Part shown: positions 13,626 to 19,971 of the stretch, one piece after another
Layout of the letters: the number at the start of each line of letters is the position of its first letter
How positions within the stretch are numbered: the stretch's first letter is position 1
Origin: Macondimonas sp035325645
GTDB lineage: Bacteria > Pseudomonadota > Gammaproteobacteria > UBA5335
Assembly: GCA_035325645.1 (NCBI GenBank)
Contig: DAOKZK010000046.1
Coordinates: 1 to 19,971, forward strand
DNA length: 19,971 nt
Reading direction: 5' to 3'
Translations under genes and position numbers: made by a program
The notes under the pieces: model-generated
The model's database searches: none
What the model was told of the DNA's origin: nothing
Seen by the model: only the letters and a program-made list of their open reading frames with translations

Positions 13626-16018
13626 ACGTCGAGATTACTGACCAGCAACGCGTTGCGCTCGATGAATTCGCGGCGCGGTTCTACCTGGTCGCCCATCAGC
13701 GTGGTAAACACATCGTCTGCGGCCACCAGATCTTCCACGGTGACCCGGAGCAGTCGCCGCGTTTCCGGATCCATGGTCGTTTCCCACAGTTGATCCGGAT
13801 TCATCTCACCCAGCCCCTTGTAGCGTTGGATCGTCAATCCGCGACGGCCCTCGGTCAACAGCCATTCCACCGCATCGCGAAACCGCGCAACGGATTGAGT
13901 TCTCTCCCCACGTCCGACGCGGGCCTGACTAGTCCACCAGCCAGACAGATTTTGTGCCAGCTTGTGCAGCGGTCGGAATTCCGCGCTTTCCAGCTGATCG
14001 ACACTCAGGTGAAAAACCTGCTCCAGACCATGCCGGTGGCGGATGACGACGAGGCCGGCGGCATCGCTCGGCGGCACCGTGTAGCGGTTGGCACCCGGCG
14101 CCATCTCGTTGAGCTGGCGTTCGAAGTCCTCGCGCCACCGGTTGCGCTCTGCCTCTTCGGCGAGTACGGGCAGCACCGGCTCAAACTCGGCCAACACGGA
14201 CAGGACGTGAGGATCGTAGATCCGGGACAGCCGCTCAACGGCTGCCTGCGCTTCCTGATGCGCCCGCACCAGCCGACCCAAAGGCTCGCCAGCCATCGCC
14301 GTTTCGGGTGAGGGCATGATGGTCGCGCCTTCGAGCGCCAAGTCGAGCAGGTAGGCGTTCAGAGCCGCATCGTCTTTCAGGTACTGTTCCTGCTTGCCTT
14401 TCTTTACTTTGTAAAGCGGCGGTTGCGCGATATAGACATGCCCGCGCTCCACCAAGGCATAGGTCTGGCGGTAGAAGAAGGTCAGCAGCAAGGTCCGGAT
14501 GTGGGAGCCGTCGACGTCGGCATCGGTCATGATGATGATGCGGTGATAACGCAGTTTGTCGGCGTTGAAATCGTCGCGCCCCACCCCGCAACCAAGCGCG
14601 GTAATCAGGGTTGCGACTTCCTGAGAAGCCAACATCTTGTCGAAGCGAGCCTTTTCAACATTGAGAATCTTCCCCTTGAGAGGAAGGATGGCCTGGGTTC
14701 GCCGGTCGCGGGCTTGCTTCGCGGATCCGCCGGCAGAATCGCCCTCGACCAGAAAGATTTCCGACAGGGCGGGATTTTTCTCCTGACAGTCAGCCAGCTT
14801 GCCGGGCAGGCCGGCGATATCGAGTGCCCCTTTACGTCTCGTCATTTCGCGGGCGCGCTTGGCGGCCTCTCGGGCGCGCGCCGACTCCATGACCTTGCCC
14901 ATCACGGCCTTCGCATCATGCGGATGCTCGAGGAGAAACTCCTGCAGTTTTTCAGCCATCAGGGATTCAACGACGGCCTTGACCTCGGACGACACCAGTT
15001 TGTCCTTGGTCTGGGAAGAAAACTTCGGATCCGGCACTTTTACCGAAAGAACGGCCGTCAGTCCTTCGCGTGCATCGTCTCCGGTCATGCTCAACTTTTC
15101 TTTTTTGTTGAGCCCGGCTTCTTCGATGTAGCCGTTGACCGTTCGCGTCAGTGCCGCACGGAAGCCCGCAAGGTGGGTTCCCCCATCGCGCTGCGGAATG
15201 TTGTTGGTAAAGCAGAACATAGTTTCCTGGTAGGAATCGTTCCACTGCGCAGCGACTTCGACGACGATGTCGTCGCGTTCGGCGGAGAAGTAAAAAATAT
15301 GAGGATGAAGCGGGGTCTTCTTTTGATTCAGGTGTTCGACGAAAGCCTTGATGCCGCCCTGATATTCGAAGACGGCTTCTCGACCATCCCCTCGTTCGTC
15401 TCGCAGCTGGATTCGGACGCCGGAGTTCAGAAAGGATAGCTCGCGAAGGCGTTTCGCCAGGATGTCGAAATGAAACTCGATGTTATTGAAGATGCTGGTG
15501 CTGGGTTTGAATCGGATCGTGGTACCGCGCTGGCGCGTCGGCCCGATCACGCTGAGTGGCGCTTCCGGTTCGCCAAGATGGTAGCGCTGGAAGTGGATTT
15601 TTTCGTCGCGGTAGATCGTGAGATCAAGAACCTCGGAAAGCGCATTGACGACTGACACACCTACGCCGTGCAACCCACCGGATACCTTGTAGGAGTTGTC
15701 ATCGAACTTTCCACCTGCATGAAGGACAGTCATGATGACTTCGGCGGCGGATCGACCCTCTTCGGCATGAATATCGACCGGGATGCCGCGACCATTATCG
15801 GCAACGGACACGACATTGTCGTTTTCAATCGTGACCAGAATTTCAGTACAGTACCCGGCGAGCGCCTCATCAATGGCGTTATCAACGACTTCGAACACCA
15901 TGTGATGGAGTCCTGATCCGTCATCCGTGTCTCCGATATACATACCGGGACGTTTGCGTACGGCGTCGAGCCCGCGGAGTACCTTGATACTGGTGGAGTC
16001 GTAGCTAGTAGCACTCAT
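13622..16018 (-). CDS. gyrB: DNA gyrase subunit B
   Basis: A 798-residue ATPase subunit of DNA gyrase (A2B2), which supplies negative supercoiling. GHKL ATPase domain: MYIGDT, Glu43 and Asn47 in FEVVDNAIDEALAG, Asp74 in ADNGRGIP and the lid GGLHGVGVSVVNAL (114-127). The transducer follows to about 395. TOPRIM metal centre: LVEGDSAGG (Glu425) and MTDADVDGSHI (Asp499, Asp501). The C-terminal end has the RYKGLGEMNPDQLWETTMDP signature. Length is close to the 804 residues of E. coli and implies the TOPRIM insertion of Gram-negative GyrB. The arginine aligned with the novobiocin-related E. coli Arg136 is present (Arg137), and the quinolone-pocket segment QARDRRTQAILPLKGK looks wild type. The ATG start gives a standard N-terminus; it lies 27 bases after recF with no promoter seen between. 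Confidence 0.98.
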   Translation of the reverse strand: MSATSYDSTSIKVLRGLDAVRKRPGMYIGDTDDGSGLHHMVFEVVDNAIDEALAGYCTEILVTIENDNVVSVADNGRGIPVDIHAEEGRSAAEVIMTVLHAGGKFDDNSYKVSGGLHGVGVSVVNALSEVLDLTIYRDEKIHFQRYHLGEPEAPLSVIGPTRQRGTTIRFKPSTSIFNNIEFHFDILAKRLRELSFLNSGVRIQLRDERGDGREAVFEYQGGIKAFVEHLNQKKTPLHPHIFYFSAERDDIVVEVAAQWNDSYQETMFCFTNNIPQRDGGTHLAGFRAALTRTVNGYIEEAGLNKKEKLSMTGDDAREGLTAVLSVKVPDPKFSSQTKDKLVSSEVKAVVESLMAEKLQEFLLEHPHDAKAVMGKVMESARAREAAKRAREMTRRKGALDIAGLPGKLADCQEKNPALSEIFLVEGDSAGGSAKQARDRRTQAILPLKGKILNVEKARFDKMLASQEVATLITALGCGVGRDDFNADKLRYHRIIIMTDADVDGSHIRTLLLTFFYRQTYALVERGHVYIAQPPLYKVKKGKQEQYLKDDAALNAYLLDLALEGATIMPSPETAMAGEPLGRLVRAHQEAQAAVERLSRIYDPHVLSVLAEFEPVLPVLAEEAERNRWREDFERQLNEMAPGANRYTVPPSDAAGLVVIRHRHGLEQVFHLSVDQLESAEFRPLHKLAQNLSGWWTSQARVGRGERTQSVARFRDAVEWLLTEGRRGLTIQRYKGLGEMNPDQLWETTMDPETRRLLRVTVEDLVAADDVFTTLMGDQVEPRREFIERNALLVSNLDV

Positions 16019-16045
16019 GCGCAGGTATACCGTTCAAAGTCACCA

Positions 16046-17116
16046 TCATACCACTCCCATGGTATCCAGTTGTTCCACGTGGAACAGCGAGATCGATTTC
16101 CCCTGAGGTATGCCGTCGTCGAGGGCGGTCACAAACTGCTGCGCCGGAAGAGATTCCAGGATCGACATCAGTCGTTGCCAGCTCCGTTGATCCAGTTCAG
16201 CGACGGGATCATCCAGCAGTAACACGGGAAACCCGCCGGTTCGTCGATGGAAGACGTCCACCTGGGCCAGCAAGAGTGCGTAGGTGAGGCGCTTTTCTTC
16301 GCCGCGGGAAAGAACCTGATGAGCGGGTTGACCGCCAATCCGGATGTCCAGGTCCGCCCGATGCGGCCCGATAGATGTGATACCCAGATGCCGATCGCGC
16401 GCGCGACTGCGCCGGAGTGCATCTTCCAGGCTTTGTCCCGCCGGGCTACCTGACAAATAGCGCAGGGCGGTTTCATCTGGGCCACCCAAGTCGACGGCGC
16501 GTTGGTAGAGGGTCGACGAGATGTCCGCAAGGAGCGCATTCCGGAGTGCGGAGATGACCTCGCCTTCCCTTGCGAGCAACCCCTCCCAACCCGACAGAAC
16601 GTCATCCGAAGCTCCGATGCGAAGGGCGCCGTTGCGTTGTTCGAGCGCCCGGCTATAGTCACGCCAATGGGCGTGAAATGATGGTTCCACGTGGAACAAT
16701 CCCCAATCCAGGAAACGGCGCCGGTCGCGGGGACTCCCTGCGACCAAAGGCGTGAGCCGTGGATCCATGAGTTGGACAGGACACAGTTCTGCCAACATGC
16801 TCATGTTCCGGACTGCCTCGCCCTGAATGGTGTAGCGGATCCCGCCTGCACCCCCAGCCGCGGCCAGATGGGTATATCCCCTCAAGGGATCGGTTACCCT
16901 AGCCTTGATGGCGAAACCGGCGCTCCCCTGCCGCTGCAGCACCTGTCTCCGCGTGGTTCGAAACGACTTTCCCCGCGCCAGCAGGTAAATTCCTTCCAGA
17001 ATCGAGGTTTTGCCGCTGCCGTTCGGTCCGACAAGCCAGTTCATGTGCGGATCGCACACAAGCTCAAATCGTCTGAACCGCCGAAAGTCGCGTCCCTGGA
17101 TCGAGCAGAGCGGCAT
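16046..17116 (-). CDS. recF: DNA replication and repair protein RecF
   Basis: A 356-residue SMC-like ATPase that helps RecOR load RecA at single-strand gaps. Walker A is WLVGPNGSGKTSIL (Gly30-Ser38), the ABC-type signature is VLSRGEEKRLTYALLLAQ (near 267-284) and Walker B is FPVLLLDDPVAELD. The conserved block DRRRFLDWGLFHVEP lies at 131-145. The ATG is six bases after the dnaN stop, and length is normal. Two parS-like palindromes are embedded in the coding sequence. One overlies Phe141-Glu144 and the other Phe345-Glu348 near the C-terminus, so the gene doubles as DNA carrying probable ParB-binding sites. Confidence 0.96.
   Translation of the reverse strand: MPLCSIQGRDFRRFRRFELVCDPHMNWLVGPNGSGKTSILEGIYLLARGKSFRTTRRQVLQRQGSAGFAIKARVTDPLRGYTHLAAAGGAGGIRYTIQGEAVRNMSMLAELCPVQLMDPRLTPLVAGSPRDRRRFLDWGLFHVEPSFHAHWRDYSRALEQRNGALRIGASDDVLSGWEGLLAREGEVISALRNALLADISSTLYQRAVDLGGPDETALRYLSGSPAGQSLEDALRRSRARDRHLGITSIGPHRADLDIRIGGQPAHQVLSRGEEKRLTYALLLAQVDVFHRRTGGFPVLLLDDPVAELDQRSWQRLMSILESLPAQQFVTALDDGIPQGKSISLFHVEQLDTMGVV
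16071..16086. other. parS-like centromere site (perfect 16-bp palindrome)
   Basis: TGTTCCACGTGGAACA is a perfect palindrome and agrees at every position with the bacterial chromosomal parS consensus TGTTNCACGTGNAACA, in the form used by Pseudomonas. It lies inside the 3' end of recF, about 2.3 kb from the candidate origin, where parS sites usually cluster. ParB binding and spreading for chromosome segregation is the expected role. parA/parB are not in this window. Confidence 0.88.
16683..16698. other. Second parS-like site (15 of 16 matches)
   Basis: GGTTCCACGTGGAACA keeps the full 14-bp palindromic core (16684-16697) and differs from the parS consensus only at the first base. It lies 612 bp from the other copy, also within recF. 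Two such palindromes by chance this close to dnaA are very unlikely. Confidence 0.8.
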
Positions 17117-17122
17117 TCCCGC

Positions 17123-18229
17123 TCACAACCGCATGGGCATTACGACGTGCTTGTTCGGAACCGATGGGGTGCCATTCTCAATGCCGGTGATGAGACAGCT
17201 TCCATTCGCATCGGAGAATTCCAAACGCACCTGTTCATTCGGAAGAACCGCTAAAGGTTCCATTAGATAGGTGACGTTGAAGCCGATCTCCATGGGCTCA
17301 CCATTGTAGTCTGCCGCCAGGAATTCTTCGGCTTCCTCCTGTTCGGCATTGTGCGCTCGAATGGTAAGCCCTTTTGGGTCCAGTCCGAGCCGGACGCCCC
17401 GAAACTTTTCGTTCGACAGAATTGCTGCCCGGGACAGCCCCAAGCGGAGTGATTGCCGGTCTATCGTCAGAGATCTGGGTAAATGCTTTGGAACGACCTT
17501 TTCATAATCCGGAAATCGTCCGTCCACAAGTTTGCTTGTAAAGCGTACACCGTCCAGTACCGCGGTAACCTGAGTCGGTGCGATCTGCAGCATCACTGAT
17601 CCTTTGTCCAGCAGCTTCTGCAGTTCCAGAATGCCCTTTCGCGGCAAGATGATCTGCCGGGGCTCGATGGATGTCTCTTTGATCTCCACTTCAGCCATGG
17701 ATAAACGATGTCCGTCCGTTGCGACGGCGCGGAGCAGGCCCGGCTGAACGTCGAAAAGAAGGCCATTGAGATAGTAGCGGACATCCTGGTGCGCCATGCT
17801 GAACTGCGTCCGCTCCAGTAACAGCTTCAGGTTTTCCTGCTGGATGCTGATGAGCGCGCTGGTTTCCGGAAATGGGGTTTTGGGGAAATCGCTGGCCGGG
17901 AGTGTGCTCAGTGAAAACCGGCTCCCGCCACTGCGCAAGATCATGCGATCTTCATTTGCGGTGCAGAGGATCCTGGCTTGTTCCGGAAGACTCCGGACGA
18001 TGTCCAAAAGTTTCCTGCCCGATACTGTCAGGCTCGTGTTCACGTCCGACTTGCAGCTTCCTTCTGCCATCAATTCGATTTCGAGGTCCGTACCGACTAA
18101 ACGAAATCGATCGCCATCGATCTCCATGAAGACGTTTGCCAGAATGGGCATGGTCTGCCGTCGCTCAACCACCCCGATGGTGGTCTGGAGGCGTTTGAGT
18201 AGATCTTCGCGGGAAAATTCGACTGTCAT
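17123..18229 (-). CDS. dnaN: DNA polymerase III beta sliding clamp
   Basis: A 368-residue processivity clamp that dimerises around DNA and binds polymerases and the regulatory factor Hda. It shows the threefold clamp repeat: N-terminal MTVEFSREDLLKRLQTTIGVVERRQTMPILANV, a middle domain with AHQDVRYYLNGLLFDV and AVATDGHRLS, and the C-terminal domain ending in the near-invariant VVMPMRL (the hydrophobic cleft that binds clamp motifs). Length is typical (E. coli 366). The ATG at 18229 gives the usual N-terminus. Upstream is the DnaA-box-rich gap after dnaA; downstream recF follows after six bases. Confidence 0.98.
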   Translation of the reverse strand: MTVEFSREDLLKRLQTTIGVVERRQTMPILANVFMEIDGDRFRLVGTDLEIELMAEGSCKSDVNTSLTVSGRKLLDIVRSLPEQARILCTANEDRMILRSGGSRFSLSTLPASDFPKTPFPETSALISIQQENLKLLLERTQFSMAHQDVRYYLNGLLFDVQPGLLRAVATDGHRLSMAEVEIKETSIEPRQIILPRKGILELQKLLDKGSVMLQIAPTQVTAVLDGVRFTSKLVDGRFPDYEKVVPKHLPRSLTIDRQSLRLGLSRAAILSNEKFRGVRLGLDPKGLTIRAHNAEQEEAEEFLAADYNGEPMEIGFNVTYLMEPLAVLPNEQVRLEFSDANGSCLITGIENGTPSVPNKHVVMPMRL

Positions 18230-18298
18230 GGTCTGGCCGTCTCAGATGGTGATTCAAATATAAATCTTATGTCTTTCCGGATAGTAGTGGTTAGCGCT

Positions 18299-18307
18299 GT
18301 GGAAAAA
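18299..18307 (-). promoter_or_regulatory. DnaA box, one mismatch
   Basis: TGTGGAAAA reads TTTTCCACA on the minus strand, one base from the consensus. It lies close to the AT-rich patch at 18250-18270. Confidence 0.55.
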
Positions 18308-18396
18308 TGCGCTGCACGCTGCTTTATCCTTACGATCCAGTCAGTTATGACCATCTGAATCCTGTGAAACAGCGAGCGTGAATCGTGTGCATGGAA

Positions 18397-18405
18397 TGTG
18401 GATAA
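18397..18405 (-). promoter_or_regulatory. Exact-consensus DnaA box
   Basis: TGTGGATAA on the + strand is the reverse complement of TTATCCACA, the high-affinity DnaA box. It is the strongest site in the dnaA-dnaN gap. Confidence 0.85.
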
Positions 18406-18443
18406 CTCGCCCGATGCAGTTGGCTGTGGTATTTGCTCCACAC

Positions 18444-18452
18444 TTATCCACG
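18444..18452 (+). promoter_or_regulatory. DnaA box, one mismatch
   Basis: TTATCCACG differs from TTATCCACA only at the last base. It lies 38 bases from the exact box, in the opposite orientation, and is flanked by weaker copies at 18434-18442 and 18455-18463. Confidence 0.7.
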
Positions 18453-18481
18453 CCTTTCCCACAGTTTCTTCACGGGGTCTG

Positions 18482-19804
18482 CTACGCAGACAGCATGCGG
18501 GTCAGGTTCTGGTAATCCTCGTTGATTCGGGGGTCGCTGCTCCGGAGTTCCGCCAGTTTGCGGCATGCATGCAACACCGTCGTATGATCCCGACCGCCGA
18601 AGTGCTTGCCGATCTCCGGCAGGCTGTGCGAGGTCAGCTCCTTTGCCAGCGCCATGGCGATCTGGCGGGGTCTGGCAATGGACCGGGTTCGGCTGGACGA
18701 GATCAGATCGCTGCGGCGTATCTTGAAATACTCGGCAACGACGAGCTGTATGTTGTCCAGGGTCACCAGCTTTTCCTGCAGGCGCAGCAGATCTTTGAGC
18801 GCCTCACGCGCTTCATCGATACCGATCATGGAGCCTTTGAACTGACAATGTGCCACAACGCGACGCAGCGCCCCTTCGAGTTCGCGGACATTGGATCGCA
18901 CCTGCTGCGCAATGAAGAACGCTACCGGATCGGGTAAGACGACGCCCGATTGCTCGGCCTTCTTGATGAGAATGGCCACTCGTGTTTCCAGCTCGGGCGG
19001 CTCGACGGCCACGGTCAGGCCCCACCCGAAGCGTGATCGGAGGCGTTCTTCGAGGCCCTGCACCTCCTTGGGGTAGCGGTCGCACGTCAGGATAATCTGA
19101 CGGTGGCCTTCGAAAAGCGCATTGAAAGTGTGGAAGAACTCTTCCTGCGATTGTTCCTTGCCTTCGAAAAACTGGATGTCGTCGATCATCAGTGTGTCGA
19201 CTGATCGGTAAAAGTTCTTGAATTCATTTATTTTATGATTCTTGAGGGCGTGCACCATGTCATTGACGAAGCGCTCTGAATGCAGATAAACCACCTTGAT
19301 GTCACGGCGGCGTTGCAGCAGATCGTTCCCCACCGCTTGCATCAGATGGGTCTTGCCAAGGCCTACGGAGCCGTACACGAACAAAGGATTGTAGGAGTGA
19401 CCCGGGTTCTCGGCCACCTGCCTGGCCGCAGCAAACGCCAGCTGATTGGATTTTCCTTCGATGAAGCTATCGAAGGTGAAGCCTGGGTTGATGCGATTTC
19501 CCGTCAGCGGTTCCGGACGCGCCGCCACGGGTCGATGGGCCTCGACGGCGGTGCCGGTCGTCGGCTTGGCGGTCCCGACTTCGATGCTGCTAGGGGGGAT
19601 GGTCGCCGGCGCAAGTCGGCGAACCGTGGTTTGAATCACATCGAGGTAATGGGTGTGTACCCACTCCTGCACGAAGGTATTCGGTGCCAGGAGGCGGAGC
19701 TGCCGGCCCTCTTCAATCGCGTGCAAGGGAAGCACCCACACCCCGAAATCCTGTTCCGGGAGCTGGGATTGCAGTGCATCTAGACAGATTTTCCAAACCG
19801 ACAC
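18482..19804 (-). CDS. dnaA: Chromosomal replication initiator protein DnaA
   Basis: A 440-residue AAA+ initiator from this start. Domain I: VWKICLDALQSQLPEQDFGVWVLPL. Domain II is a short Pro/Thr/Ala linker. Domain III: FTFDSFIEGKSNQLAFAAA, Walker A YGSVGLGKTHLMQAVGN (Ser where Gly is commoner at the second loop position) and Walker B TLMIDDIQFFEGK with the adjoining QEEFFHTFNAL. Domain IV: helix-turn-helix with the signature GRDHTTVLHACRKL. The frame extends to a TTG at 19816 (444 residues). I prefer the GTG at 19804, which gives MSVWKICLDALQ like other DnaA N-termini and has a GGA seven bases upstream, while the TTG has no ribosome site. First gene of dnaA-dnaN-recF-gyrB-DUF62. Confidence 0.96.
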   Translation of the reverse strand: MSVWKICLDALQSQLPEQDFGVWVLPLHAIEEGRQLRLLAPNTFVQEWVHTHYLDVIQTTVRRLAPATIPPSSIEVGTAKPTTGTAVEAHRPVAARPEPLTGNRINPGFTFDSFIEGKSNQLAFAAARQVAENPGHSYNPLFVYGSVGLGKTHLMQAVGNDLLQRRRDIKVVYLHSERFVNDMVHALKNHKINEFKNFYRSVDTLMIDDIQFFEGKEQSQEEFFHTFNALFEGHRQIILTCDRYPKEVQGLEERLRSRFGWGLTVAVEPPELETRVAILIKKAEQSGVVLPDPVAFFIAQQVRSNVRELEGALRRVVAHCQFKGSMIGIDEAREALKDLLRLQEKLVTLDNIQLVVAEYFKIRRSDLISSSRTRSIARPRQIAMALAKELTSHSLPEIGKHFGGRDHTTVLHACRKLAELRSSDPRINEDYQNLTRMLSA

Positions 19805-19971
19805 AAGAGGATCCAATTTATTGTAATTAAAAGGTTTAACAACAACGAATCCCCGCCGTTTCAGAACGGGCGAATCAGTCTATACCCCTTTTTCTGGCCT
19901 AGCCACCGCATCAGCCGTGCATAAGTTCATAAACCTTTGGCACTCCTTTGGAGAGGGAGGAGTGTCGTGCG
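19805..19971. other. dnaA upstream region, probably the rpmH-dnaA divergent gap
   Basis: An AT-rich stretch (19815-19845) lies just before dnaA. A -10-like TACAAT (minus, 19825-19820) has no fitting -35 and would start transcription at about 19813, so only the GTG start would have a leader. A CCGTT/AACGG hairpin lies at 19856-19869 and another -10-like TATAGA (minus, 19884-19879) also lacks a -35. One degenerate DnaA box, TTATGCACG on the minus strand, occurs at 19916-19924. The final bases hold AGGGAGGAG (19954-19962) followed by GTG (19967-19969) on the + strand, possibly the first codon of a divergent gene; by synteny that would be rpmH, but only five coding bases would be present. Confidence 0.45.

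Larger units (their letters stand above)
18230..18481. other. dnaA-dnaN intergenic region with DnaA-box cluster; candidate oriC or regulatory region
   Basis: This 252-base gap has several matches to the DnaA box TTATCCACA: an exact one (18397-18405, minus), one-mismatch copies (18444-18452 plus; 18299-18307 minus) and two-mismatch copies (18324-18332, 18434-18442 and 18455-18463, plus). An AT-rich patch lies at 18250-18270, suited to unwinding. In pseudomonads both the rpmH-dnaA and dnaA-dnaN gaps have been described as carrying replication-origin activity. The boxes could instead serve control of dnaN/recF expression. No clear sigma-70 promoter for dnaN was found here. Confidence 0.6.

Noticed and set aside
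13113..15439. Plus-strand ORFs opposite the DUF62 gene and gyrB
   Set aside because: These are shadows of well-conserved minus-strand genes, with no ribosome sites or recognisable motifs.

Overview
The window looks like GC-rich chromosome from a non-enteric gammaproteobacterium, next to the replication origin. This is inferred from protein sequences and gene order (dnaA-dnaN-recF-gyrB; polA/engB/cytochrome c4/dsbA as in Pseudomonas; lptM-lysA). I cannot name a genus. No transposon, prophage, CRISPR array, tRNA or rRNA is visible, and every recognised gene is intact.

Left part, mostly + strand (1-5913): an exonuclease III-type nuclease (xthA), a protein with two tandem GST N-terminal domains, the small lipoprotein gene lptM (51 codons), lysA and polA. 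lptM, lysA and polA are tightly spaced and probably share a transcript from a promoter at 1691-1719.

Middle (5914-8080): an AI-2E/PerM-type permease (-) converges on polA, and engB (-) lies further right. Between them is a 315-bp gap holding a candidate small RNA on the + strand. It has a sigma-E/AlgU-like promoter (7171-7198), a perfect 5' hairpin at the predicted start (7205-7223) and a strong intrinsic terminator (7280-7319) whose T-run reaches the engB stop codon. This is the polA-engB locus that carries Spot 42 (spf) in E. coli and ErsA in Pseudomonas aeruginosa. It is the most interesting item in the window.

Centre (8078-12844, + strand): a dihaem cytochrome c4 followed by a DsbA-like oxidoreductase with an unusual CHIC active site. 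Next comes a close-packed trio: a CPA2/Kef-type cation:proton antiporter with an RCK domain, a divergent Rossmann-fold (NmrA-like) protein, and an exported phosphatase-like protein with a CX4R loop.

Right part (12837-19971, - strand): dnaA, dnaN, recF, gyrB and a SAM hydroxide adenosyltransferase (DUF62), all read leftward, with the last overlapping the gyrB stop. recF carries two parS-like palindromes (16071-16086 exact; 16683-16698 with one mismatch), each overlying a Phe-His-Val-Glu stretch. The dnaA-dnaN gap holds a cluster of DnaA boxes beside an AT-rich patch, so it is a candidate origin or dnaA/dnaN control region. The last 167 bases are the dnaA upstream region and may end at the first codon of a divergent gene, by synteny rpmH.
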